From Niallia taxi (GTDB taxonomy: Bacteria; Bacillota; Bacilli; Bacillales; Cytobacillaceae): a stretch of DNA of 64,000 nt. The position numbers and the translations under genes are program-made. Position 1 is the first letter of the stretch; each line of letters begins with the position of its first letter. The DNA is taken from NCBI RefSeq assembly GCF_032818155.1, contig NZ_CP102589.1:3148001-3212000 (forward strand), written 5' to 3'. Below, piece by piece: positions 7,125 through 17,969 of the stretch. The notes under the pieces were generated by a model that saw only the letters and a list, made by a program, of their open reading frames with translations, made no database searches and had not been told where the DNA came from.

Positions 7125-10100
7125 TTAACTAATAGGAAATCTCATCTCAACTGTTGTGCCAACACCTACTTCACTTAAGAAAGTCAGTGTACCTTTATGG
7201 TTATCAATGATTTTTTGACTAATCATTAATCCTAAGCCAGTTCCTTTTTCCTTTGTTGTATAGAATGGCTCTCCCATTTTTTCCAGCTGATCCTTTGGGA
7301 TTCCCTTACCTTGGTCTATTACTTTCACAAGCAGGTATCCACCTGTTTCCATATGAGCAGAAATATTAATACTACCTTCTGATTCCATCGCTTCCATTGC
7401 GTTTTTTATCATATTGATGAACAACTGCTTCAGCTCTTTTTCATTGCAATAAACAGTCGGTAGATTTCCTGCATATTCTAATTGAAGATTGATATTTTTC
7501 AAGATTGCCTGTGTATTAAGAAGAACGTTGACATCCTCTAATATTCTTTCTACCTGCATTTCTTTAAATGCAACTGCTTGTGGTCTTGCCAATACTAGAA
7601 ATTCACTGATAATAAGCTCTAACCTGTTAAATTCAGAGAACATAACCTCTGTATATTCCTTATTATAAGTATTACTCTGCATCATCAGCTGCAGAAATCC
7701 TTTTAAGGAGGTGAGCGGATTACGAATTTCATGAGCAATTCCTGCTGCAAGCTGACCAACAGCAGATAACATTTCTGATTTTTTTAGCATCGCTTCAGAC
7801 TTCTTGTTTTCCGTTATATCCTCTGATGTCCGCAGGAGGTTGACAAGCTTTCCTGTTGAGTCCTTGATTACACGGAAGCTGACATATTCCCATCTTTCAA
7901 TGCCATCATCCAGTCGGTACAAAATATTTCCTTCCCAATCCTTGCCTTCCTTAAGAGTATTCCAGATATTTTGGAATTCTTCTGCATTTAAATATTGCTC
8001 ATACACATCTAGTATATGAAGTCCTGTGCAATCCAAATCCTGCTTGATTTGTTGCTTAAACCGTTCATTTGTATAATTAATCCTGCCTTCATTATCTGTA
8101 ATGATTATACTTGTTGGACTTTTCTCAATCACACTAGAAGTAAGCGTAAGTTTCTGATTATAGGTTTTAATTTCCGTTATATCGGTAAAAGTAATAACGA
8201 CACCATCAACTATATTGTCACTCGTGCGATAAGGCATTGCCCTCATGCCATACCAGTTGCCATCATAGCTGCGGATTTCTCTTTCAACCTTTGCAGACGT
8301 TTTAAGCACTTCCCTCGCATCCTCGAGAAGTGACCCGTACTCCAAATTATGAGAGATATGGAAAAGCGGACGGCCAATATCCATATCAAGCACATTAACA
8401 ATTTTTTGAACCTCTGGCGTAAACAGCTTGATTTTAAAGCCTTTATCCAAAAAGATTGTGCCAATATTAGTGTTGATCAACAGATTGTCCAAATCATTCG
8501 TTAAATCAGTCAGTTCTGTAATCTTATTTTCGTACTCGTTATTAACATTTATTAATTCCTCGTTAACAGACTGAAGCTCTTCATTTGTGGATTGCAGCTC
8601 TTCATTTGAAGCAATTAATTCCTCATTAGTGGACTGGAGCTCCTCATTGGATGTTTCTAACTCCTCAATTGTTGTCTGCAGATTTTGTTGGGTATAAAAC
8701 AATTCCTGCTCTAAATCAACAACTCTTTCACTTATCGTACTGTCATGGTCAAAATATATCGGGGTACTAAGAACTCCTTTTCTGTTATCATCTTCTTCCT
8801 CCTGAAACAAAATGATAGAAAGAGCATCCTTATCCAAAAATCTTCGTATAGTTAAATCAAAGTATTTTTCCTCTTTATCAATAACCAACAGGATATTTTT
8901 GTATGTTATTTCCTCTTCATTTTCCTTAAGCTTCTTTAAGCCTGTTCCAATAATAACAGAAAGATGTGCTGGCACCATTTTAAAAATGCTGTAATTTGTC
9001 TCTCCAATTGGAACAGATAAGAAACGATTGGCTTTTTTTGATGTTAGGACAACTTCATTCTGCTCATTAAGAATAATACAAGGATTGATAAAATCATTAA
9101 CAAGCTTTTGATAAAGCAAGTCTACCTTTCTTCCTGGCATTGCATCAAATAAGGTTGCTGGTGCATGAACATCTGAATGGGAAATTTCCTTCGCCTTGTG
9201 TTTTGAGTGGATAGCAGGCTCCTTTAAATCCCATTTATCATTTTGCTTGTTCCTGAAAATTTTCCACTTTGAGTGAATTGGCTCGAAAAGCCCTGAAAGC
9301 TTGCCGATTGTTTCACTTGAACCTAAGAACAAGATTCCATTTTCAATAAGGGAAAAATGGAAAAGGGATAGAATTTTCTGCTGCAATTCAGGCTGGAAGT
9401 ATATCATCATATTGCGGCAGCTAATCATATCAATGTTTACAAACGGTGAGTCTTTAGAGATATTGTGAGGAGCAAACACAATTTTTTTTCTGATAGATTT
9501 TTTCACTTGATATTTATCCCCAGCCGGTTCAAAATATCTTTCTTTCATATATGTGGGAACTTCACTTAACAGCTCGCTCTCATATAGTCCTTGACTTGCT
9601 ATTTTAATAGAATCTTTATCTACATCAGTTGCAAAAATCCGAAAATCAATGGACTCATCTAATGATTCCATGTATTGATCAAGTAGAATCGCTAATGTGT
9701 AAGCTTCTTGCCCTGTAGAGCAGCCAACCGTCCACACCCTAACCTCTTCTTCGCCATTTTCCAGCTTATTTCTGACAATATCCGGTATCAGCTTCTCAAT
9801 TTCCTTAAAGGCCTCAGGGTCCCGAAAGAATTGGGTTACTCCTATTAGTAAGTCCTTATGCAACAAATCAATTTCCTCTGGGAACTTGAACAAGTAATCC
9901 CTATATGCATCTAATGAAAGCATAGGCTCCTTAATTACCTTCATCCTTCTCTCAATCCTGCGCAGAACACTGCTTTTTTTATAGAAGGAAAAGTTAATAC
10001 CTGTTCTTTTCAGCAAAATATTAAAAATATGCTTAAGTGACTCATCACTATATTTCAAACTTGATGGGTCTGTTATCGTCTGCATAATAATCGGGATGTC

Positions 10101-10673
10101 AGAAGGCGCCTCGATATAATCAGCAACACCAGAAGCAATAACACTTTTAGGCATATTATGGAATTTAGCTGTATCCTCCTCTTGAACGAATACAATTCCA
10201 CCATTTTCTTTAATAATGCGAACTCCTTCTGTCCCATCTGTTCCATTACCGGAAAATATAATGCTGATTGCCTTATGTTTTTTATCCTGTGCTAAAGATT
10301 TAAGGAATGTATCGATTGGAAAGTTATAATGCTTGTCCTTCTCATACTCTTCTAACTGGAATACACCTTCTGTAATCGTCAAAAATTGATTAGGAGGATT
10401 TAAATAAATTGTGTTTGGGACCAAATGCATTCCCTTTGCCGCCCGCAAAATATTCATATTTGTTTTTTTGGCAAGCAATTCAGGCATAAAGCTCTTATAC
10501 TTTGATGAAAGATGCTGTACAATGACAAACACCATACCAGTATTAGAAGGCATGTTTGCGAAAAATTGCTCAATTGCTTCCAATCCACCAGCTGATGCAC
10601 CAATTCCGACGACATAAAAGTCATTCATCAGTTCAGTTTGCTCAGATGAATGGGTAGAGATGTTTTCAGTCAT
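7125..10673 (-). CDS. CheB-CheR-PAS-PAS-histidine kinase fusion protein
   Basis: An 1182-residue cytoplasmic protein. Residues 20-205 are a CheB methylesterase-like domain with a complete putative triad (Ser27 in GASAGG, His54, Asp146 in SGNGTDG). Residues 212-480 are a CheR-type methyltransferase with the SAM motif VWTVGCSTGQEAY at 313-325. A heptad-rich coiled coil of repeated (T/S)NEEL units occupies about 665-735, then two PAS domains (about 740-985), a HisKA domain with AAGIAHEIRNPLTSLKGF near 1005, and an HATPase domain with NMIKNAMEAM and GKGIPKDQLEKMG. There is no receiver domain on the CheB part, and no receptor gene nearby. It faces the cobalamin/PAS operon. The kinase half resembles Bacillus PAS kinases; its target is unknown. 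Confidence 0.93.
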   Translation of the reverse strand: MTENISTHSSEQTELMNDFYVVGIGASAGGLEAIEQFFANMPSNTGMVFVIVQHLSSKYKSFMPELLAKKTNMNILRAAKGMHLVPNTIYLNPPNQFLTITEGVFQLEEYEKDKHYNFPIDTFLKSLAQDKKHKAISIIFSGNGTDGTEGVRIIKENGGIVFVQEEDTAKFHNMPKSVIASGVADYIEAPSDIPIIMQTITDPSSLKYSDESLKHIFNILLKRTGINFSFYKKSSVLRRIERRMKVIKEPMLSLDAYRDYLFKFPEEIDLLHKDLLIGVTQFFRDPEAFKEIEKLIPDIVRNKLENGEEEVRVWTVGCSTGQEAYTLAILLDQYMESLDESIDFRIFATDVDKDSIKIASQGLYESELLSEVPTYMKERYFEPAGDKYQVKKSIRKKIVFAPHNISKDSPFVNIDMISCRNMMIYFQPELQQKILSLFHFSLIENGILFLGSSETIGKLSGLFEPIHSKWKIFRNKQNDKWDLKEPAIHSKHKAKEISHSDVHAPATLFDAMPGRKVDLLYQKLVNDFINPCIILNEQNEVVLTSKKANRFLSVPIGETNYSIFKMVPAHLSVIIGTGLKKLKENEEEITYKNILLVIDKEEKYFDLTIRRFLDKDALSIILFQEEEDDNRKGVLSTPIYFDHDSTISERVVDLEQELFYTQQNLQTTIEELETSNEELQSTNEELIASNEELQSTNEELQSVNEELINVNNEYENKITELTDLTNDLDNLLINTNIGTIFLDKGFKIKLFTPEVQKIVNVLDMDIGRPLFHISHNLEYGSLLEDAREVLKTSAKVEREIRSYDGNWYGMRAMPYRTSDNIVDGVVITFTDITEIKTYNQKLTLTSSVIEKSPTSIIITDNEGRINYTNERFKQQIKQDLDCTGLHILDVYEQYLNAEEFQNIWNTLKEGKDWEGNILYRLDDGIERWEYVSFRVIKDSTGKLVNLLRTSEDITENKKSEAMLKKSEMLSAVGQLAAGIAHEIRNPLTSLKGFLQLMMQSNTYNKEYTEVMFSEFNRLELIISEFLVLARPQAVAFKEMQVERILEDVNVLLNTQAILKNINLQLEYAGNLPTVYCNEKELKQLFINMIKNAMEAMESEGSINISAHMETGGYLLVKVIDQGKGIPKDQLEKMGEPFYTTKEKGTGLGLMISQKIIDNHKGTLTFLSEVGVGTTVEMRFPIS

Positions 10674-10995
10674 AATTTCCCCCGATTCTTTTATAGAGTA
10701 TATGTATGTATTTTAATATGTAAGTTAATTAGTAAGTTATATCCCTATTATGTATAAAAATGTCTCCACCCTAATCTTATTGTAATCTATAGAGGCAAAT
10801 GAAAATAGGTTATTTGCTATATATTTATAGTATTTTTTCATTTTTTCTACTAATATTTTATAATGTTCACCAACACTCTTTTTCCCCCTCTAAATTCATA
10901 AAAAAACTTTTTTAGTATTCTTTACCCGTGTTTTTTAACGGTTAAACATCTTTTTGTTAGTTTTTTCTCTTTTTTTTAATTTTTTTCGTAAAGTC
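10674..10995. other. AT-rich intergenic region upstream of the CheB-CheR kinase
   Basis: About 320 bases with long T-runs on the plus strand and no credible open reading frame. It must contain the minus-strand promoter of the kinase gene, but I could not choose one with confidence in such AT-rich sequence. Confidence 0.6.
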
Positions 10996-11034
10996 AAAAA
11001 AAGCCTGATTCCATAGGAAGAATCAGGCTTTTTC
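10996..11034 (-). terminator. Terminator of the YjcZ gene pair
   Basis: AAAGCCTGATTC and GAATCAGGCTTT form a 12-base-pair stem with A-rich sequence on the left and T-rich on the right; it lies ten bases beyond the stop of the first small gene. Confidence 0.9.
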
Positions 11035-11043
11035 TATTTTAGC

Positions 11044-11178
11044 TTACCATTTGAAGCAAGCTGCACCAACAATAATCAAAAGAATGAATAAAACTACGAT
11101 TAAAGCAAAACCTCCGCCGTAACCAGTTCCGCAAGAATAACCATAACTAGGATAACCACAACCACCATATCCGTACAT
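11044..11178 (-). CDS. YjcZ-family small sporulation-type protein (44 residues)
   Basis: A 44-residue protein found by translating the minus strand. It begins [17 protein letters not shown] and then has the family hallmark [22 protein letters not shown], a single hydrophobic helix. YjcZ-type proteins are tiny Gly/Tyr-rich membrane proteins annotated as sporulation proteins in bacilli. GGAGG lies eight bases before the ATG. It is followed by a strong terminator and preceded by a second family member, probably in one transcript. Two extra cysteines in the N-terminal part are unusual. Confidence 0.85.
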   Translation of the reverse strand: MYGYGGCGYPSYGYSCGTGYGGGFALIVVLFILLIIVGAACFKW

Positions 11179-11215
11179 ATAGTGTTCCTCCTTCTATATA
11201 TTTAGTTTTTATCTC

Positions 11216-11314
11216 TTAGTAACCGCCGTAGCCCCAAGAAGCACCAATGATAACTAATAAGATGAACAATACTACTAATAAAGCGAAACCTCCGCCGTAT
11301 CCAACTTCACCCAT
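11216..11314 (-). CDS. YjcZ-family small sporulation-type protein (32 residues)
   Basis: A 32-residue protein starting [13 protein letters not shown], followed by one hydrophobic helix and the tail GASWGYGGY. It shares the GYGGGFAL core with the neighbouring 44-residue protein but lacks its N-terminal extension, so the pair looks like a diverged tandem duplication. AAGGAGGAG is placed ideally before the ATG. Function is not established; the family name comes from sporulation-associated expression in B. subtilis. Confidence 0.85.
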   Translation of the reverse strand: MGEVGYGGGFALLVVLFILLVIIGASWGYGGY

Positions 11315-11518
11315 AATTAACTCCTCCTTTTTTAAATTCTATATATCCTATTCAAATAACCCATAATGTGCGATAGTTAAATGCACATTTTTTAGGTTTT
11401 TGACTAGTACAAGCAGAATTCAAAAAACAAACTTATTTATTAGAAAAGGGAAGCAGGATAATATTCGTTGATTGGAGTGGTGAAAAGCTTTCACGCATTG
11501 TTCAATGTATTCAATCAA

Positions 11519-11560
11519 CAAAAAAAAGGCCTCTTTATAGAAAAGAGAACCCTTTTGTTT
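11519..11560 (-). terminator. Terminator of the GbsR-type regulator gene
   Basis: On the minus strand AAAGGGTTCTCTTT pairs, with a small internal mismatch, with AAAGAGGCCTTT and is followed by a T-run. It begins three bases after the stop codon. Confidence 0.75.
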
Positions 11561-11562
11561 TG

Positions 11563-12102
11563 TTATTCTGTTTTTTTCAAAGGTATAAGCTCGAAGATTT
11601 CCTTTGATTCAAGGCTGTCTACAAATCTGTTAAGCCAATCATAGTAATCAAGAGCATTTTTTAATTTATTAATATCACTATTTGCCAATTCTTTAAGCTC
11701 TTCCTCAACATCATCCCGATTAACAAGGCTGTTTAATTCTACAAGTGACTTTTTCATTTCCAAAACATTTTCAGATATAGCAGATCTCCACTTTATCGCA
11801 AAAAAGTCAATAAAATTCTGGTACCAGTCGCTTTCAGCTTTGTATAAATCCTTTCTTACCCCTTTTTTCCAAACTTTATCGACCATCTTCAATTCCAATA
11901 AAATTCTGACAGAGGTGCTCATACTCGTTTTGCTCATCCCAAGCTCTTCCTTCATTTCATCGAGTGTCATAGGATTTTCCTGGAACATCAGCATCCCATA
12001 TAAGCGCCCAATTGAATCTGTCACACCATACAAGTCCATATTCTGTGCAACAACATCTATTACTCTTTCCCTTGCCCTTTCCAGCTGTTCTTTACCTTCC
12101 AT
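11563..12102 (-). CDS. GbsR/MarR-family transcriptional regulator beside opuA
   Basis: A 179-residue winged-helix protein of the GbsR type: a helix-turn-helix at about residues 45-95 (TLDEMKEELGMSKTSMSTSVRILLELKMVDKVWKKG read across the helices and wing), and a long C-terminal helical part. In Bacillus this family represses glycine betaine or choline genes (GbsR, OpcR). It is divergent from the opuA operon, with a 349-base region between them holding a perfect palindrome, so control of opuA is the natural inference. A GGAAGG-like site precedes the ATG weakly. Confidence 0.87.
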   Translation of the reverse strand: MEGKEQLERARERVIDVVAQNMDLYGVTDSIGRLYGMLMFQENPMTLDEMKEELGMSKTSMSTSVRILLELKMVDKVWKKGVRKDLYKAESDWYQNFIDFFAIKWRSAISENVLEMKKSLVELNSLVNRDDVEEELKELANSDINKLKNALDYYDWLNRFVDSLESKEIFELIPLKKTE

Positions 12103-12321
12103 GCTATATTCACATCCAATTTAATCATTCATTATATAGAAGTAAAACGGAGATTTTGATGTTTATTATCATTATTCCCAATCTCCACTTTAATGCATCT
12201 ATGTTGGCTTTTTATAATATTATTCCTTTATAGATTATCACGATTGGAAAATTTGTAAAGAATCAAACTTAATAGCATTTGGCAGTATTTAAGAGGATTT
12301 TTAAGCAAACATACATTACAG

Positions 12322-12345
12322 TACGTACAGTTTTTTCTGTACGTA
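12322..12345. promoter_or_regulatory. Inverted repeat upstream of opuA, candidate operator
   Basis: TACGTACAG, six T residues, CTGTACGTA: perfect 9-base arms, about 30 bases upstream of the likely opuA -35 region and 106 bases before the ATG. It is the only strong palindrome between the GbsR-type gene and opuA. It could equally be a small hairpin; it is not followed by a T-run. Confidence 0.5.
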
Positions 12346-12376
12346 CAGAATGGATGAATTTGACTGAATATAAGCT

Positions 12377-12406
12377 TTGCGGTAATTAGTGAAAAAATAC
12401 TATACT
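12377..12406 (+). promoter_or_regulatory. Putative sigma-A promoter of opuA
   Basis: TTGCGG at 12377-12382 and TATACT at 12401-12406 with an 18-base spacer, about 45 bases before the opuAA start. Confidence 0.45.
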
Positions 12407-12451
12407 TATGGAGTGCCATAATGAACGGTTCCCGAAAAACGAGGTGAAAGA

Positions 12452-13689
12452 ATGGAAAACAACGTAAAAGTAAAAATTGAAGATGTGACAAAAATCTTCG
12501 GAAAAAACAGTAAAAAAGCCATTTCCCTTCTACAAAAGGGTGAATCTAAAGGCGAAATTTTAAAGAAGACAGGTTCAACTGTCGGGGTTAATAAAGCAAG
12601 TTTTGAAATCAAAGCAGGCGAAATATTTGTCATTATGGGATTATCCGGAAGCGGAAAATCAACACTCGTTCGTATGCTGAATAGACTTATTGATCCAACA
12701 CTTGGAAAAATCTATATTGATGGCAAGGACATTGTCAAAATGTCGAAGGATGAATTGCGTAAGGTTAGAAGAGAAAAAATTAGCATGGTGTTCCAAAAAT
12801 TCGCTCTCCTTCCTCATCGTACAATCTTGGAAAACACAGAATTCGGTTTGGAGATACAAGGCATTGATAAAGCATCAAGAAAACAACGTGCTTTAGAATC
12901 TCTTAAACTAGTAGGATTAGAAGGCTATGAAAGCCAATATCCTGATCAATTGAGCGGTGGTATGCAGCAGCGTGTTGGACTTGCAAGAGCACTAGCAAAT
13001 AATCCAGACGTATTGTTAATGGATGAAGCATTCAGTGCACTTGACCCTTTAATTCGTAAAGATATGCAGGATGAGCTCCTGGATTTACAGTCAACCATGG
13101 AAAAAACAATCATCTTTATTACACATGATTTAGATGAGGCATTAAGAATTGGTGACCGAATTGCATTGATGAAGGATGGTACGATTGTTCAAGTCGGTAC
13201 ACCAGAGGAAATCCTGATGAATCCTTCTAATGACTATGTTGAGCGCTTTGTAGAAGACGTTGACCTTTCAAAAGTGCTTACAGCAAATCATGTCATGAAA
13301 CGTGCAGAAGCTGTAAATGTAGACAGAGGCCCACGTGTTGCCCTCCAAATGATGAGAGACCTTGGAATTTCAAGTATTTATGTAGTAAACAAGAAAAGAA
13401 ATCTGCTTGGAGCAGTAACAGCAGATGCAGCAAGAAATGCAGTTGAAAACAATAAGCCACTGCATGATATCCTCGATGAAACACTGACAGTAAGCGGTGA
13501 TACACTGCTTGTTGACCTTTTTGACAAAGTATCGACAGCAAGTATTCCTGTTGCAGTAGTTGACGGAGAGCATCGTCTGAAAGGCATGCTTGTCAGAGGT
13601 GCAGTAATTGGTGCACTTGCAGGCAACAACGAAAATATTAACAGCCAAACAGACATTATCGAAACACAAAAAACGGAGGTGGTGAACTA

Positions 13690-13690
<1 letters not shown>
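12452..13690 (+). CDS. opuAA: Glycine betaine ABC transporter ATP-binding protein with CBS domains
   Basis: A 412-residue ATPase. Walker A is GLSGSGKST near residue 68, the signature LSGGMQQR near 168, Walker B LLMDEAFSALD, and H-loop ITHDLDEA. Two CBS domains follow at about residues 280-400; in OpuA-type systems these sense ionic strength or c-di-AMP and gate transport. It forms the importer with the next two genes. GAGGTG lies seven bases before the ATG. Uptake of glycine betaine (or proline betaine) during osmotic stress is the family role; the exact ligand is inferred. Confidence 0.93.
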
Positions 13691-15418
<1,728 letters not shown>

Positions 15419-15425
15419 TACAAAT

Positions 15426-15455
15426 GAAGGGTATCCCAGATAGGGATACCCTTTC
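15426..15455 (+). terminator. Terminator of the opuA operon
   Basis: GAAGGGTATCCC pairs with GGGATACCCTTTC over a 5-base loop, eight bases after the opuAC stop. The following T-tract is weak (ATCTTGTCTTT). Confidence 0.8.
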
Positions 15456-15577
15456 ATCTTGTCTTTATAAATTAGACAATAAAGTTAAACAGCAATGACA
15501 TTAAAGAAGTTTTGCGCCTCTACACACTACAATAATCTTGATAATGTACCAACCTACAGCAAAATCAGCTAATAAAG

Positions 15578-15623
15578 AACCCAAGCTATTACGCGAGTGT
15601 ATCTCGATAAATAGCTTGGGTTT
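15578..15623 (-). terminator. Terminator of the flotillin operon
   Basis: AACCCAAGCTATT and AATAGCTTGGGTT form a 13-base-pair stem enclosing a second small hairpin (CGAG...CTCG). Located just past the floT stop. Confidence 0.75.
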
Positions 15624-15638
15624 GCTTTTGACTCCCTA

Positions 15639-17135
15639 TTATTCGTCAGCTTCTGTGTGGATTACCTCTCTGTTCTTTCCAGACAGATTTTCAAGAAGCT
15701 CCTTCACGTCAATACCAGCAGATGCTTTTAGAGATTCCTGCATCGTTGCCATTAAGTCTGTCGCATATCCTGATACTTTGTTAGCACCAGAGCTGCCATT
15801 ACCACCTGTATCCACAACCGTAATTTTATCAATATTACCAAGCGGGCTGGCAATTTGTTTAGCATATTCAGGAAGCATCTCCAACACCATATCCAAAATA
15901 GCAGCCTGACCATACATATCGTAAGCCTCTGCAATTTTCCGCTTCGCCTCTGCTTCTGCTAAACCTTTCAAGCGAATAATTTCTGCTTCTGTTTCCCCTT
16001 TTGCCTTTTCTGCTTCCGCTTTCGCTAATCCATCGACACGGACCTTTTCTGCTTCTGCCTTTGCTTGGGATTCAATACGGTATTGATTTGCATCAGCTTC
16101 GGCCATCTGTCTGCGTTTGTTTGCTTCTGCTGACTGTTCAACCGCATAACGATCTGCATCGGCTTTCTTTTTCACTTCAGAGTCATATTGCTTCTCTCTT
16201 CTTAAGATCTCTTTTTCTTCCAGTTCAATCTGCTTTTGTCTTTCAATGATACGGATCTGCATTTCCTGCTCTGTTACATCTTGTTTAGATCGCGCTGTTT
16301 CTAAGTCATAAGCCTGGTCGGCACGAGCTTTTGCGATATCCTGATCTCGTCTAAAATCAGCCATTTTCATTTGATTTTCCTTTTCCGCTTCCGCTATTTC
16401 AGTTGCGCGCTCAAGCTCTGCCTTTTTTGCATCCTTATCTGCTTCAGCCCTTTTTATTCTTGTTTCTTTATCTGCTTCAGCGGTTGCAATATCGGCGTCT
16501 CTTTTTACTTGGGCAATTCTTGGCTTACCAAGGGAATCCAAGTAACCGTTTTTATCCCTTACATCCTTTATTGTAAAGGAAACGATGACTAAGCCCATCT
16601 TCGCTAAGTCCTGTGAAGCGACACGCTGTACTTCCTGTGAGAACTTATCTCTGTTCTTATAAATTTCTTCGACTGTCATACTCCCAAGAATGGAGCGAAG
16701 ATGCCCCTCTAGCACTTCTCTTGCTTCATTTTCCCGGTCTCCCTTAGGTTTACCGAGAAATTGTTCTGCAGCTGTCGCGATTTCACCAATGGATCCGCCG
16801 ATTTTAATGATGGCTGTACCATCTGCCATAACAGGCACACCTTGTTCTGTATAAACCTCAGGTGTAGACACATCAAGCTTACTTGACAGCAAGCTTAATG
16901 GCTCTGATTGCTGGAATACCGGCAGGATGAATGTACCTCCACCACGGATGATTTTGATTTTATTACCTGATTCATCTACATGAACATTTCTAGAACCAAG
17001 ATAGCTGCCAGTTACAATTAATGCCTCATCTGGACCAGCCGTTTTATATTTTGAGATAAAGATACCAACTAATGCAATGAACAAAATAAGTACAATTCCT
17101 ATAATAATCCAAATTTCTAATCCGATTCCAAACAT
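15639..17135 (-). CDS. floT: Flotillin-like membrane scaffold protein
   Basis: A 498-residue flotillin. An N-terminal hydrophobic hairpin-like segment (residues 5-27) is followed by a SPFH/band-7 domain (about 40-210), then a very long charged coiled coil rich in EAEK and AKAEAEK repeats (about 215-400), and a C-terminal oligomerisation part with the DKITVVDTGG segment. Flotillins organise functional membrane microdomains and affect membrane fluidity. GAAGGAGG precedes the ATG. It follows an NfeD-type gene by 45 bases, the arrangement of yuaF-yuaG (floT) in B. subtilis, and a sigma-W promoter lies upstream of both. Confidence 0.94.
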   Translation of the reverse strand: MFGIGLEIWIIIGIVLILFIALVGIFISKYKTAGPDEALIVTGSYLGSRNVHVDESGNKIKIIRGGGTFILPVFQQSEPLSLLSSKLDVSTPEVYTEQGVPVMADGTAIIKIGGSIGEIATAAEQFLGKPKGDRENEAREVLEGHLRSILGSMTVEEIYKNRDKFSQEVQRVASQDLAKMGLVIVSFTIKDVRDKNGYLDSLGKPRIAQVKRDADIATAEADKETRIKRAEADKDAKKAELERATEIAEAEKENQMKMADFRRDQDIAKARADQAYDLETARSKQDVTEQEMQIRIIERQKQIELEEKEILRREKQYDSEVKKKADADRYAVEQSAEANKRRQMAEADANQYRIESQAKAEAEKVRVDGLAKAEAEKAKGETEAEIIRLKGLAEAEAKRKIAEAYDMYGQAAILDMVLEMLPEYAKQIASPLGNIDKITVVDTGGNGSSGANKVSGYATDLMATMQESLKASAGIDVKELLENLSGKNREVIHTEADE

Positions 17136-17180
17136 GATTATAGTTCCTCCTTCTTGTCTTTCATTCTTAATGATTTCTTA

Positions 17181-17702
17181 TTAGCCTTCATACGGTACTA
17201 CGTATGCAATGCTGTCCTTTACTTCTATTACAATTGTTTCTATTCCATTCTCGATTGCTTCATTGTAGAAGCTTGCTGCTGTTTTTGATATGTTCCCACT
17301 TGTACTCTCAATGATTATTTCACCATATCCATCCATTGGAATTGCTGTAATGACCTTCCCAACTCTCCCCTTTAACGATTCCTCATTATAGACCAGTGAT
17401 TCTTCTGCAGAAGATAATGGTATTAATACAAAAAAATGGAAGCTTAAAGCTGCAATAAAGGCCGCCAATGCCGATACAACAATAATTACAATGCTGTTCA
17501 AGCCACTATAGCGTTCTAATAAATATCCGCATGCAGACAATATCGTTAAAAAGGAAAGCAGTACTGTAGGATTAAGGATGCCGATATCCGTATGCAAAAT
17601 ATCGGAAAAAAAGATGGAGAATAGAATGAGTATGCCTGAAATTACTAAAAGTGCAAGATAAATGGACGGCAAGGAAAATCCGAATAATTCCATAAGCATC
17701 AT
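17181..17702 (-). CDS. yuaF: NfeD-like membrane protein, flotillin partner (YuaF type)
   Basis: A 173-residue protein with about three hydrophobic helices in residues 10-100 and a C-terminal OB-fold-like domain (about 110-170: SLKGRVGKVITAIPMDGYGEI). NfeD proteins are regularly encoded beside flotillins and help place them in the membrane. The start is given as the first ATG of an ATGATG pair; a third in-frame ATG nine bases on is also possible because the ribosome site is weak. First gene of the yuaF-floT unit. Confidence 0.88.
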   Translation of the reverse strand: MMLMELFGFSLPSIYLALLVISGILILFSIFFSDILHTDIGILNPTVLLSFLTILSACGYLLERYSGLNSIVIIVVSALAAFIAALSFHFFVLIPLSSAEESLVYNEESLKGRVGKVITAIPMDGYGEIIIESTSGNISKTAASFYNEAIENGIETIVIEVKDSIAYVVPYEG

Positions 17703-17780
17703 TCACTTTCTATAAAATTTGCTTGCATGTATTGAGTCCTTCAGTTAATCACCTGCCTATATTAGATTTGTTAGTTTATA

Positions 17781-17806
17781 TACGAAAGTCCAGCAGGATA
17801 GTTTCA
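17781..17806 (-). promoter_or_regulatory. Sigma-W promoter of yuaF-floT
   Basis: Read on the minus strand: TGAAAC, exactly 16 bases, CGTA. This is the full sigma-W consensus. It lies 79 bases before the yuaF start. The homologous B. subtilis operon belongs to the sigma-W cell-envelope stress regulon. Confidence 0.92.
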
Positions 17807-17969
17807 TTATTTATCATTTTTTTCATAATTATAATTATTGTTGTTTACTAATTTAATATTTTATTGATTATTAATCATCTTTTTGAAAAAATTCTCATAT
17901 TTTACTAATAAGCGGTTATTTAATATTTCCAAGATGTAACTTTTGAAGAACGCAAGTATGGAGGATAAG

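Noticed and set aside
8016..8333. Plus-strand frame of 105 codons inside the kinase gene.
   Set aside because: Opposite strand of a conserved coding region, no ribosome site, no recognisable protein pattern.
17943..17969. TTG start giving a nine-residue extension of the small membrane protein.
   Set aside because: No ribosome site; GGAGG is placed for the ATG at 17970.
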